A DNA stretch of 64,000 bases from JAEWSN01 sp942493335 (GTDB lineage: Bacteria; Bacillota; Clostridia; DSM-8532), in assembly GCA_942493335.1 (NCBI GenBank), contig OW818693.1, forward strand, positions 2,728,001-2,792,000, written 5' to 3'. A model generated the notes under the pieces. The model saw only the letters and a list, made by a program, of their open reading frames with translations, made no database searches and was not told the DNA's origin. Every line of letters begins with the position of its first letter. Position 1 is the first letter of the stretch. Shown here in pieces: positions 24,231 through 32,373 of this stretch. A program made the position numbers and the translations under genes.

Positions 24231-26075
24231 ATGAACCGGAACGATGAATACATCCGCTACACAGGCGCTGAAGTCCCTTTCGCCGAAAAGCACGACGGCA
24301 TGCTCCGCCTGGTCGCCGGGGCACGGCACATCCAGATACTGCGGGCGAACCGCCGTCACCCCGAGTGGGCCGAGGGCTTCGGACATACCTACAACCATGC
24401 CCCGAACCTGATGTGCTGGCGAGGCCGCTTCTTCTGCCAATGGCTGTCCAATCCGGTCAGCGAGCATGTCGGCAGAAGTCACACCTATCTGTCCGTCTCT
24501 GACAACGGGGTGACCTGGTCCGATCCCTGCATCCTCTTCCCCGCCCATCCGATTGATCCTGTGGCGGAAAACGGACCGGGGAGGGATCTGTACGAAAAAG
24601 GATCCGACTATGCCTGCATGCATCAGCGCATGGGCTTCTACGCCGCACCGGACGGCCGCTTGCTGGCCCTCGGCTACTACGGTGTCTCCGCAGAAGTCGT
24701 CGCTCTGCCGTGCGTTGGGGTCGGTCTTGGCCGAGTGGTCCGTGAAATCCATCATGACGGCACTTTCGGTGACATCCATTTCCTGATCATGAATCGGAAC
24801 GGTGGATACGGATCGCACAATGTCCTGTACCCGATGTTCGACACCAGCTCCGACACCGGCTTCGTCGCAGCCTGCCGGGCTTTGCTTGCGGACAGGCTGG
24901 TCATGCAGCAGATGTGGGAGGAAAACCGGGATTGCGTGGAAGACGTGTTCGCCCTGCGTGATGCCGGTCAGGCATTCAACCACTACCGCCTGCCGGACGG
25001 AACCGTCGTCGGCCTGTGGAAGCACGCCCTGGTCTCCCTGAGCGGCGACGACGGCCAAACCTGGCAACCCGTGCGGAAATGTCCCTCCCTCGTCATGAGC
25101 GGCGGCAAGATCTGGGGGCAGCGGACCGCCGACGACCAGTTCGCATTGTTCTACAATCCTGTGACCGATTCTTGTCATCGCTGGCCATTGGCTGTCGTAA
25201 CATCGGAAAACGGAACCGATTTCGACCGGATGCTCTGCGCGATGGGCGATGTGGGCCCGCAGCGTTACTGGGGTTGCTGGCGTGATTACGGCCCGCAGTA
25301 CGTGCGTGGTCTCGAATGCGACGCGCAGGCGCCGGACGGCAATGTCTGGCTGACCTATTCCATGAACAAGGAGGACATCTGGGTCAGCCGCTTCCAGTCG
25401 CCCATCACCGGAACGGTGCCGTACCATGTCGCCGACCGGTTTGATGCCCTTTCCGATTCGGATCCGATCCCCCATTGGAACCTGTACAGTCCCAAGTGGG
25501 CTTCCGTTTCCATTGTCGAGCGGCCGACCCCTGATCAGCCCTGCCGAAAGGCGCTGCGACTTCGCCACCGTGATCCCGCCGATTGGTGCCGCGCCACGCG
25601 TATCTTCCCGGAAAGCCGCAGCATCCGGATTCGGTTTGAACTGGAAGCGCGGCAGAACCATTTCGGACATCTGGACATTGATCTGAAGGATGGCCGGGGC
25701 CTGACGGTTTTCCGGATGATCCTCGACAAGGACCGGGCCCTCAAACTCAAGCACGGAAACGGTTTCGCACCCATCTGCCTGTATGGCTGGGGAATCCTGC
25801 AGGTGGAACTCGAGGCGGATTGCTACCAGAAGGAAGTGACTGTCCGTGTCACGATGCCGGATGGCACGACTGTCGGACAAAAAGGCATGCGTTTCTTCGG
25901 GAATGCCGAAACCTTGGAACGTCTTGAATTCCGTGCGGGAATCCGCCGGAATCCACCCCAGTACGATCAGGACCCCGAGTTCACTGAACCGCTTGATTTA
26001 CCGGAATCGGACGAGCCGCTCGCGCAGGAGGCCGTGTATTATCTGTATGGGTGCGAGACGGCGGATTGTCTATAA
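24231..26075 (+). CDS. BNR/Asp-box beta-propeller protein (sialidase-superfamily) with C-terminal jelly-roll-like domain
   Basis: This 614-residue protein has no signal peptide. LSVSDNGVTWSDPCILFP near residue 85, LSGDDGQTWQPV near 270 and VVTSENGTDFDRM near 325 are Asp-box-like turns (SxDxGxxW) of a sialidase-type propeller. Residues about 415-600 are a separate beta-domain (RIRFELEARQNHFGHLDIDL) resembling concanavalin-like modules. Such proteins hydrolyse or bind acidic or complex sugars; a GH33 assignment cannot be made because the arginine triad is not clear. ATG 24231 after CGAGGTG is chosen; the earlier open frame is not protein-like. Its position among glycosidase genes suggests an intracellular glycan-processing role. 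Confidence 0.75.
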   Translation: MNRNDEYIRYTGAEVPFAEKHDGMLRLVAGARHIQILRANRRHPEWAEGFGHTYNHAPNLMCWRGRFFCQWLSNPVSEHVGRSHTYLSVSDNGVTWSDPCILFPAHPIDPVAENGPGRDLYEKGSDYACMHQRMGFYAAPDGRLLALGYYGVSAEVVALPCVGVGLGRVVREIHHDGTFGDIHFLIMNRNGGYGSHNVLYPMFDTSSDTGFVAACRALLADRLVMQQMWEENRDCVEDVFALRDAGQAFNHYRLPDGTVVGLWKHALVSLSGDDGQTWQPVRKCPSLVMSGGKIWGQRTADDQFALFYNPVTDSCHRWPLAVVTSENGTDFDRMLCAMGDVGPQRYWGCWRDYGPQYVRGLECDAQAPDGNVWLTYSMNKEDIWVSRFQSPITGTVPYHVADRFDALSDSDPIPHWNLYSPKWASVSIVERPTPDQPCRKALRLRHRDPADWCRATRIFPESRSIRIRFELEARQNHFGHLDIDLKDGRGLTVFRMILDKDRALKLKHGNGFAPICLYGWGILQVELEADCYQKEVTVRVTMPDGTTVGQKGMRFFGNAETLERLEFRAGIRRNPPQYDQDPEFTEPLDLPESDEPLAQEAVYYLYGCETADCL

Positions 26076-26114
26076 TGGCGCTGCGTGCGCGGAGAGAACG
26101 CAAGGCCCTGTAAA

Positions 26115-26170
26115 GTCTTGTATAAAAGACAAAATTAGAAAAAATGTCTTTATTGTCTTTTATAGAAGAC
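26115..26170. promoter_or_regulatory. Two palindromic operator-like sites
   Basis: GTCTTGTATAAAAGAC (26115-26130) and GTCTTTTATAGAAGAC (26155-26170) are two copies of the imperfect palindrome GTCTTnTATAnAAGAC, start-to-start distance 40 bases. Because each is a dyad, the pair also forms 18-base inverted arms with one mismatch (26115-26132 and 26153-26170). They sit 38-93 bases before the start of the broken ATPase gene in an AT-rich leader, as expected for a repressor site, though a hairpin is the alternative. Confidence 0.65.
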
Positions 26171-26207
26171 CATATTGTTATATATGATGTGACTGAGGTG
26201 ACGCAAT

Positions 26208-27132
26208 ATGATAAAGCGGGAAGGCTCCTTGCGAGAGCTGCAAAGCGTACTCGGATAACCAGTCATTAAGGTTTTGCCGGGCATGCGTCGCGCTGGAAAA
26301 TCCACACTTCTTCTTCAATTTCAGGAAGAGCTCAGAAGTCAGGGTGTAAAAGCGGAACAGATTATCAGCATTAATTCTGAGTGGTTGGAATTTGAACCAT
26401 TCAAGGATTACCAATCTTTGAACGCCTATATCAGAAAACAAATGGTCAGCAAGGAACGCTATTACATTTTTTGGGATGAAGTCCAGGACGTCGAAGGGTT
26501 TGAAAAGGTTGTAAGTTCGCTGAATGCCGAAGGTGTTGCAGAGGTATTCATAGCAGGATCCAATTCCAAGCTTCTTTCAGGAGAATTGGCTACCTATCTG
26601 ACGGGAAGATTCTATTCCATGGAAGTCTTTCCTCTTTCATTATTTGAAAAATGAAGACCGCAATCTGTCAAAAGAAACTATTTATCACTATATGGACGCG
26701 GTCTAAAGCGCCTATTTGATTCATAGTGTCCCGAGATACAACATCAAGGGCAAGGAATTACTGAGAACCAATGAAAAATACTTCATCAACGACCTGGGTC
26801 TCAGAACGCTTTACTTTGACAATCAACAAGATATTGGCCAGGCTTTGGAAAACATTGTTTTCTTGGAATTGCGAAGACGCCATTATACTGTTTATGTCGG
26901 AAAATTGGATGACAAGGAAGTAGCCTTTATTGCATCAAGGGGGACTGAGAAGACCTACATCCAAGTTGCCTATCTATTGGCGGAACAATCAACGATTGAC
27001 AGGGAATTTTCATCCCTTGAATCAATTAATGACAATTATCCCAAGTGGATCATATCGCTTGACCGCATTGATCGTTCAAGAAACGGGATCCGGCACATCA
27101 ATATCATCGACTTCCTGATGGAAGAAACATAA
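26208..27132 (+). pseudogene. Broken AAA ATPase of the DUF4143 family
   Basis: The gene starts ATG 26208 (after GAGGTG) and reads MIKREGSLRELQSVLG, then an in-frame TAA at 26256, then continues in the same frame with VIKVLPGMRRAGKSTLL (Walker A), YIFWDEVQDV (Walker B) and FIAGSNSKLLSGELATYLTG (sensor motif), to a stop at 26652. After a junction that loses roughly the middle third of the family, the C-terminal DUF4143 part (SKETIYHYMDAV, stop, SAYLIHSVPRYNIKGKELL) continues in another frame to 27132, with another in-frame TAA. Intact members are about 380-400 residues. So there are two nonsense codons plus an internal deletion and frame change. Composition is more AT-rich than its neighbours. 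Confidence 0.88.
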
Positions 27133-27342
27133 AATGAAATCTGGCGGTTCGCATCGATACGGACCCTCCTCATCGGCGGTGCCGCCACGAGGCTGGTTTC
27201 CGACCAGGCCATGGGCTTTGCCATGATTGGCGGGACCTTCTTGTCGAACAGGATCATCAGAAAGATGGAGCAGGCGAGGTTCCAGAAATATGTTGCCGTT
27301 CTTTTGATGGCTACGGGCGCATACATGCTTCTGTTCGGCTGA
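27133..27342 (+). pseudogene. C-terminal fragment of a TauE/SafE-like membrane transporter
   Basis: The frame directly after the ATPase remnant's stop reads IRTLLIGGAATRLVSDQAMG, then FAMIGGTFLSNRIIRKMEQA, then YVAVLLMATGAYMLLFG and a stop. Two hydrophobic helices separated by a basic RIIRKM turn, with a final LLxxGxYMLLFG, resemble the end of TSUP (TauE/SafE) permeases. There is no start codon or ribosome site, so this is a remnant joined to the broken ATPase. The family call is tentative. Confidence 0.5.
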
Positions 27343-27346
27343 TTCA

Positions 27347-27355
27347 TGATATGAT
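27347..27355 (+). promoter_or_regulatory. Extended -10 promoter element before the deaminase gene
   Basis: TGATATGAT lies about 55 bases before the deaminase start, immediately after the transporter remnant. The eleven bases TGATATGATGG are identical to those before the GH30 gene at 30713. Confidence 0.5.
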
Positions 27356-27408
27356 GGCATCGTTTCAACACAAAAATCGCATCGGCATTGTACGGGAAAG
27401 AGGCGGAT

Positions 27409-28089
27409 ATGTGGTCAGATCTTGAAACGCCCTGGCAGGAAGCATTTGCTTTGGCTTGGGAGGCTTATCGGCGCGGAACGATTCCGATCGGCGCAATCAT
27501 CGTGGATGAAAACAATGACATTGTCGCCAGGGGAAGAAACCGGATATTTGATACGGACAGCCGGAATCCTCTCGCTGGAACCTATATGGCACATGCCGAA
27601 ATGACAGCGATGATGCAACTGAAGGCCGAAAAGCACCGCAACATCCGCTCCTATTGCCTGTATTCGACGATGGAACCCTGCCCAATGTGTTTCTGCACCA
27701 TGCTCATGATGCACGTCGGAAATCTGAAATATGCCGCAAGGGACGGGTTTGCGGGCGGTACGGATCTCAAGGACAAGTCCGACTATGTGAACCGAAAGAA
27801 AATGACCATCGAGCGGGGCAGCCGCGAGATGGAAGATTTTCAGATCGTTCTCCAGAGCTCGTTCGAGTTCAGCACCCGGAAATATGACCGCTTCAATGAT
27901 GTCATTCTTGCATGGATGCAGGACTGTCGCGAAGGTGTCCTTCTAGGGGAAATCCTCTCAGGGGAAAACTATTTCGCAGATGCGATTGTGGCTGGGAAAG
28001 CCGTCGGACAGGTCTATGATGAAGTTGCCATACGGATGCAAGCCTTCACGCATCCGGAAATACAGGAAAACGCACTGCAAGGAGGATGA
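27409..28089 (+). CDS. Nucleoside/tRNA adenosine deaminase-like zinc deaminase
   Basis: A 226-residue cytidine-deaminase-fold enzyme. The zinc site is complete: His62 and the proton-shuttling Glu64 in AHAEM, and Cys91 and Cys94 in PCPMC. GTIPIGAIIVDENN is the typical substrate-loop start of TadA and guanine-deaminase relatives. It is about 70 residues longer than TadA, with an extra C-terminal part (LGEILSGENYFADAIVAGKA) I do not recognise, so it may be a small-molecule deaminase rather than the tRNA enzyme. ATG 27409 follows GAGGCGG. The next gene starts 4 bases after its stop. Confidence 0.82.
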   Translation: MWSDLETPWQEAFALAWEAYRRGTIPIGAIIVDENNDIVARGRNRIFDTDSRNPLAGTYMAHAEMTAMMQLKAEKHRNIRSYCLYSTMEPCPMCFCTMLMMHVGNLKYAARDGFAGGTDLKDKSDYVNRKKMTIERGSREMEDFQIVLQSSFEFSTRKYDRFNDVILAWMQDCREGVLLGEILSGENYFADAIVAGKAVGQVYDEVAIRMQAFTHPEIQENALQGG

Positions 28090-28093
28090 TGGC

Positions 28094-28927
28094 ATGGGAA
28101 TCAGAAAATCGGAACTGACCGCCATCAACAAACAATCGAACCCCGCTGCAACCAACAATCAAGCAGACCTGGTTACAACCGGCAACCAAGCAGAAAGGCA
28201 ATGGAAGCGCCTGTACCGGCTTGGCGCCATCGCCGCGCTTTTCATGATCGCGGGCACTTTATCGGACTTATTCATCGGCACAATGTCCGGCGGGAGCATC
28301 ACCACGATCCCGCTGACTGCGGCCGATCGATTCCTGCAATTCCAGAGCAATTCCTTGATGGGTCTCTACAATCTGGATCTCCTGAATGCATTGACGGGGC
28401 TCATCATGGTTCCGGTTTTTATTGCCCTCGTCGCCGCTCATCGTCGTGTGAACCTGCCGTATGCCCTTCTTGCCCTGGTCATTTTCATCATCGGGACTTC
28501 CATTTTCGTCGGGAACAATACCGCTCTGCCGATGCTTGAACTGAGTCAAAAGCATGCCGCAGCCACGACCGATGCCCGAAGAATCATGCTGGAATCCGCC
28601 GGGGAAGCTATACTCGTGCGCGGAGCGCATGGGAGTCCCGGCGTATTCCTCGGATTTGCCCTCAATCTTTTGGCTGAAATCATTCTGTCCCTTGTCATGC
28701 TGTCCGGGAAAGTATTCGGAAAGCCAACTGCGCTGCTGGGCATCTCGGGAGGCACGCTGCTAGTGGCATACATCGTTCTGGTCACTTTTGTTCCCGGCAC
28801 CAAAGAGGTCGCGATGACGCTTGCAGCCCCGGGCGGATTGCTGGCGCTCGCCTGGATGATCCTGTTCACAATCCGGCTGTTTCACCTGAGCGGTTCTCCA
28901 AAGCCCGCCGCGCCAGGCAGTCCATAA
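28094..28927 (+). CDS. DUF4386-like integral membrane protein
   Basis: A 277-residue protein with a hydrophilic N-terminus (an Asn/Gln-rich stretch with repeated NNQAD/GNQAE) and about six to seven hydrophobic segments: GAIAALFMIAGTLSDLFIG, LTGLIMVPVFIALVAA, ALLALVIFIIGTSIFVGNN and others to AWMILFTIRLF. The N..L..L...MVPVF and internal NxxALPM pattern resembles DUF4386 membrane proteins of unknown function. AAGGAGG overlaps the end of the deaminase gene, so the two are co-transcribed. Confidence 0.65.
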   Translation: MGIRKSELTAINKQSNPAATNNQADLVTTGNQAERQWKRLYRLGAIAALFMIAGTLSDLFIGTMSGGSITTIPLTAADRFLQFQSNSLMGLYNLDLLNALTGLIMVPVFIALVAAHRRVNLPYALLALVIFIIGTSIFVGNNTALPMLELSQKHAAATTDARRIMLESAGEAILVRGAHGSPGVFLGFALNLLAEIILSLVMLSGKVFGKPTALLGISGGTLLVAYIVLVTFVPGTKEVAMTLAAPGGLLALAWMILFTIRLFHLSGSPKPAAPGSP

Positions 28928-28979
28928 CTCGCGAATCCTAATCGCAACCGGGATTGAGACTGCCAACTCCGTATGAATG

Positions 28980-30440
28980 CTATTCCTCGGACATCGGAAG
29001 GCCGAGTGCTGCGGCCACACCCTCCCCATAGGCAGGCTCCGCCTTCATGCAGTTGCCGATATGTCTCAGCTTGACGGACTCAGGCGCATCCCCCATGGCC
29101 CGTGCAGTATTCGCAAACAACACCTGCTGTTGTTCCGCCGACATCAGATTGAACAAATGCCCGGGCTGTGTGAAATAGTCATGGTCATCTTCCCTGGCAT
29201 TCCATCTTGCCGCCGCTCCCATCAGTTCAAGCGGTGGTTCCCGGTACTCCGGCTGTTCTTGCCATTTCCCAAAGCTGTTCGGCTCATACCCGAGGGTGCT
29301 CCCATGATTGCCATCCACCCGCATCTGTCCGTCCCGGTGGTAACTGTTGAATGGGCATTTCGGCGCATTGACGGAGATCTGGTGATGGTTGACGCCGAGG
29401 CGGTACCGTTGTGCATCTCCATAGGAAAACAGACGACCCTGCAGCATTTTGTCAGGAGAGAATCCGATACCGGGAACAATATTGGCCGGATTGAATGCTG
29501 CCTGTTCCACATCCGCAAAATAGTTTTCGGGGTTTCGGTTCAATTCGAACACGCCCACCTCGATCAACGGATAGTCCTTCTTGTACCAGACCTTTGTCAG
29601 ATCAAACGGGTTATAGGGCATGCGCATTGCCTGCTCATCGGTCATGACCTGGATACACATCTTCCATTTCGGAAAATCACCCCTGTCAATGGCTTCCAGC
29701 AAATCGCGTTGGTGGCTCTCCCTGTCCTTTGCAACCAGGGCTTCGGCTTCCGCGTCGGTCAGGTTCCTGATTCCCTGCTGGCATACCAGATGAAATTTCA
29801 CCCAGACACGTTCGTTTGCGGCATTGATCAGACTGTAGGCATGGCTGCCGAATCCATGCATGTGCCGATAGGAGAGCGGAATCCCACGGTCGCTCATCGT
29901 GATGGTCACCTGATGCAGCGCTTCCGGCAGTGACGTCCAAAAGTCCCAGTTGTTCGTCGCACTGCGCAAGTTCGTTCGGGGATCCCGCTTGACTGCATGG
30001 TTGAGATCCGGGAATTTCAATGGATCCCGGAGGAAGAATACAGGTGTGTTGTTCCCGACAAGATCCCAATTCCCTTCCTCCGTATAGAATTTCATGGCAA
30101 AACCCCGGATATCCCGTTCCGCATCGGCTGCTCCCCGCTCCCCGGCAACTGTGGAAAACCGGACAAACATCTCGGTCTTTTTGCCAACGTCTTTGAATAT
30201 TTTTGCCTTGGTGTAGCGGGTGATGTCCTGCGTCACGGTAAACGTTCCGAAGGCACCGGACCCTTTCGCATGCATCCGTCGTTCCGGAATGACCTCCCGA
30301 TCGAAATGGGCCAGTTTCTCAAGGAACCAGGTGTCCTGCAGCAGCATCGGCCCCCTCGGACCAGCGGTCATGGCGTTTTGATTGTCGTCAACAGGTGCGC
30401 CTGCGACTGTTGTGAGTTTTTCCTTTCCCGATTCGTTCAT
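28980..30440 (-). CDS. Catalase, monofunctional heme type (clade 3-like)
   Basis: A 486-residue enzyme turning hydrogen peroxide into water and oxygen. The catalytic His57 is in ERRMHAKGSG, Asn130 in DLVGNNTPVFF, and the heme-ligand Tyr is in GRLFSYGDAQRYRLG. FDLTKVWYKKDYPLIEVGV is also diagnostic. The size is that of small-subunit catalases. ATG 30440 after AAGGAGG is chosen over a longer open frame to 30683. It is a single gene, converging with the membrane-protein gene and divergent from GH30. It implies exposure to oxygen. Confidence 0.96.
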   Translation of the reverse strand: MNESGKEKLTTVAGAPVDDNQNAMTAGPRGPMLLQDTWFLEKLAHFDREVIPERRMHAKGSGAFGTFTVTQDITRYTKAKIFKDVGKKTEMFVRFSTVAGERGAADAERDIRGFAMKFYTEEGNWDLVGNNTPVFFLRDPLKFPDLNHAVKRDPRTNLRSATNNWDFWTSLPEALHQVTITMSDRGIPLSYRHMHGFGSHAYSLINAANERVWVKFHLVCQQGIRNLTDAEAEALVAKDRESHQRDLLEAIDRGDFPKWKMCIQVMTDEQAMRMPYNPFDLTKVWYKKDYPLIEVGVFELNRNPENYFADVEQAAFNPANIVPGIGFSPDKMLQGRLFSYGDAQRYRLGVNHHQISVNAPKCPFNSYHRDGQMRVDGNHGSTLGYEPNSFGKWQEQPEYREPPLELMGAAARWNAREDDHDYFTQPGHLFNLMSAEQQQVLFANTARAMGDAPESVKLRHIGNCMKAEPAYGEGVAAALGLPMSEE

Positions 30441-30529
30441 AGCTTTCCTCCTTGTTCCCAGGGTTCCATTTGGGATTGCATTCATGACATGACTTGGATT
30501 GGTCCTTCCAAACCTTTTTCCTGCAGCCC

Positions 30530-30548
30530 CGCAAGATGGCATCTTGCG
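30530..30548. promoter_or_regulatory. Perfect palindrome between catalase and GH30
   Basis: CGCAAGATG and CATCTTGCG are perfect 9-base inverted arms around a single G. It lies 90 bases upstream of the catalase start and 165 bases upstream of the GH30 start. With a 1-base centre it cannot form a stable hairpin loop, which favours a dimeric protein-binding site. Confidence 0.55.
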
Positions 30549-30645
30549 AAATCCGGACACGCGTCGTTCTAAAGCATTGCTCCACTCATCACTAACCCTT
30601 TTCTCCATAAAAAAAACATCACCCCGTAGGAAAATGCCGGCAAAA

Positions 30646-30654
30646 TGATATGAT
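30646..30654 (+). promoter_or_regulatory. Extended -10 promoter element before GH30
   Basis: TGATATGAT lies 60 bases before the GH30 start; no good -35 precedes it. Identical to the element before the deaminase gene. Confidence 0.5.
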
Positions 30655-30712
30655 GGATACGAAACATAATGCGTGCATTCCATGCGTTCATTCGCGCCCG
30701 TGGAGGTTCCCG

Positions 30713-32164
30713 ATGAAACAGCTTACCCTGCATCCTGATCGCCCCAGACAGACCCTCGACAACATCGGAGCCTCCGCCTGCTGGTGGACGGACTATGTCT
30801 GGCGCGCCTTCCCGTCTTCCGATTTCGATGCCATCGCGCGACTGCTCTTCGACAAGGAAAGCGGCGCCGGGCTCAGTTGCCTGCGTTTCAACATCGGCGC
30901 AGGTTCGGCCTGGTATGATACCGAATGGATCGAAAACTGGAACATGCGGTCGGAATGCTTTCAACACGGCCCTGCTGCGCCGTATGACTGGACGGTCCAC
31001 GCCGGTCAGCGAAGACTGCTCGAACTGGCGAAGTCCTTCGGGACGGAACGCACCATTGCCTTTGCAAACAGCCCTCCAGCTTTTCTGACAGCCAACGGGC
31101 ACACCCGCTGTGACGAGTCCACAGGTACGACGAACCTTCCGCACGGCGCGGAACCGGCCTTCGCAAAGTTTCTGACGGATGTTCTGGCCCACTTTTCCGA
31201 CATCGGACTGCCTTTCGATTACATCAGTCCCATCAATGAGCCGCAGGTGCCATGGGATGATGCCAAGCAGGAAGGCTGCCGCTACAGCAACGAAGACTCG
31301 ATTCGGCTGACACTCGCACTTTCAAAGGAGCTTGCGGCAAGAAACCTTTCCACCCGCATCCTCGCCAACGAGTGCAACAACTTGATGTCGTTGCCCGATA
31401 TTGAGTCCACAGAGCCGCTGCTGGTGAACGTTCCAGGGATGAATCGATACCATGGATGGCAGTATGGCGGCAAATATTGCGAGATGGTGCGGGATTACTA
31501 CGATTTGCCGTTCATCCGGGAAGCGGTTGCGCCGGTTGTTGCCGCCCACAGCTATGACACGGTGGCACCTGGCATGATGACGCCCGTCAGACAGGTTCTG
31601 AAAGAAACGCTCGACCGGTACGGCGGTCTCTCCTACTGGATGACCGAATACTGCGTGCTGGGCGAATTTGGCGCAAAGCGTGACTTGGGCATGGACACGG
31701 CGTTGCATGTCGCTGCCGTGATGCACGCCGACTTCGCTGTTGCGGATGCGTCCGCGTGGCAATGGTGGCTGGCGGTGTCGGGCGGTGACTGGAAAGACGG
31801 ACTCGTCTATGTCGATCTGGATGAAGCGGGCCATGCGGGCGGCATTCATCCGTCGAAAACGTTGTGGGCGATGGCGCATTATGCCCGCTTCCTGCGGCCG
31901 GGCTCACGCCGGTTGGAACTCGACGGCACGGATTTTGAGGAGGGTGTGCTTGCAACGGCCTGGGTGAATACAAAGGAAAAACTCGTCGTCGTACTCGTTA
32001 ACACGGGGGAAGAGCCGGTTGAAATACGTCTTGTCGGCGTTGGCGAACCAGGGATACTGTACCTGACGGATGAAAAAAGGACCCTTGAATCAGAAAGGAT
32101 CGAATTCGCCGATTCGGATGGATTCACGCTACCGCCGCGATGCCTGGCCACTTTCACCCAGTAA
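30713..32164 (+). CDS. Glycoside hydrolase family 30 (endo-beta-1,6-galactanase-like)
   Basis: A 483-residue GH30 protein without signal peptide: a TIM barrel with acid/base Glu176 (SPINEPQVPW) and nucleophile Glu312 (YWMTEYC), then a small beta-domain ending TLPPRCLATFTQ. RFNIGAGS, AFANSPPAFLTANG and AWQWWLAVSGGDWKDGLVYV resemble the GH30 group that includes endo-beta-1,6-galactanases, rather than glucosylceramidases. A galactan-type substrate would fit the GH35 beta-galactosidase of this window. ATG 30713 follows GGAGG. The gene ends before a shared terminator. Confidence 0.88.
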   Translation: MKQLTLHPDRPRQTLDNIGASACWWTDYVWRAFPSSDFDAIARLLFDKESGAGLSCLRFNIGAGSAWYDTEWIENWNMRSECFQHGPAAPYDWTVHAGQRRLLELAKSFGTERTIAFANSPPAFLTANGHTRCDESTGTTNLPHGAEPAFAKFLTDVLAHFSDIGLPFDYISPINEPQVPWDDAKQEGCRYSNEDSIRLTLALSKELAARNLSTRILANECNNLMSLPDIESTEPLLVNVPGMNRYHGWQYGGKYCEMVRDYYDLPFIREAVAPVVAAHSYDTVAPGMMTPVRQVLKETLDRYGGLSYWMTEYCVLGEFGAKRDLGMDTALHVAAVMHADFAVADASAWQWWLAVSGGDWKDGLVYVDLDEAGHAGGIHPSKTLWAMAHYARFLRPGSRRLELDGTDFEEGVLATAWVNTKEKLVVVLVNTGEEPVEIRLVGVGEPGILYLTDEKRTLESERIEFADSDGFTLPPRCLATFTQ

Positions 32165-32261
32165 TGCCGGATCCACTCTGTCTCCTCCGCTGAACTCCAT
32201 GCGAAGCTCCGATCGTACGCCAGCATTGGAATGCTGCAACTCTACGGCCCCTCGTCGATGA

Positions 32262-32303
32262 AAAAGAAGCGGGAGTGCTTCACACACTCACCGCTTCTTT
32301 TTG
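32262..32303. terminator. Bidirectional rho-independent terminator
   Basis: AAGAAGCGG (32264-32272) pairs with CCGCTTCTT (32291-32299), extended by an imperfect GAGTG/CACTC inner stem, and is flanked by A-run and T-run. It can stop both the GH30 transcript and the convergent ammonium-channel transcript. Confidence 0.85.
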
Positions 32304-32373
32304 ATTTACTCCGGACTTCTGCCATTTCGTCCGCATCATTCCCGGTTTGTCGGGACGGTCAGTCAGCAAGAAA

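Noticed and set aside
24132..25880. A long minus-strand frame over the BNR protein gene
   Set aside because: Composition is typical of an antisense shadow, and the plus strand has Asp-box motifs and a ribosome site.
26115..26170. Inverted repeat as an insertion-sequence end
   Set aside because: No transposase remnant and no target-site duplication; each half is itself a dyad, which favours operator sites.
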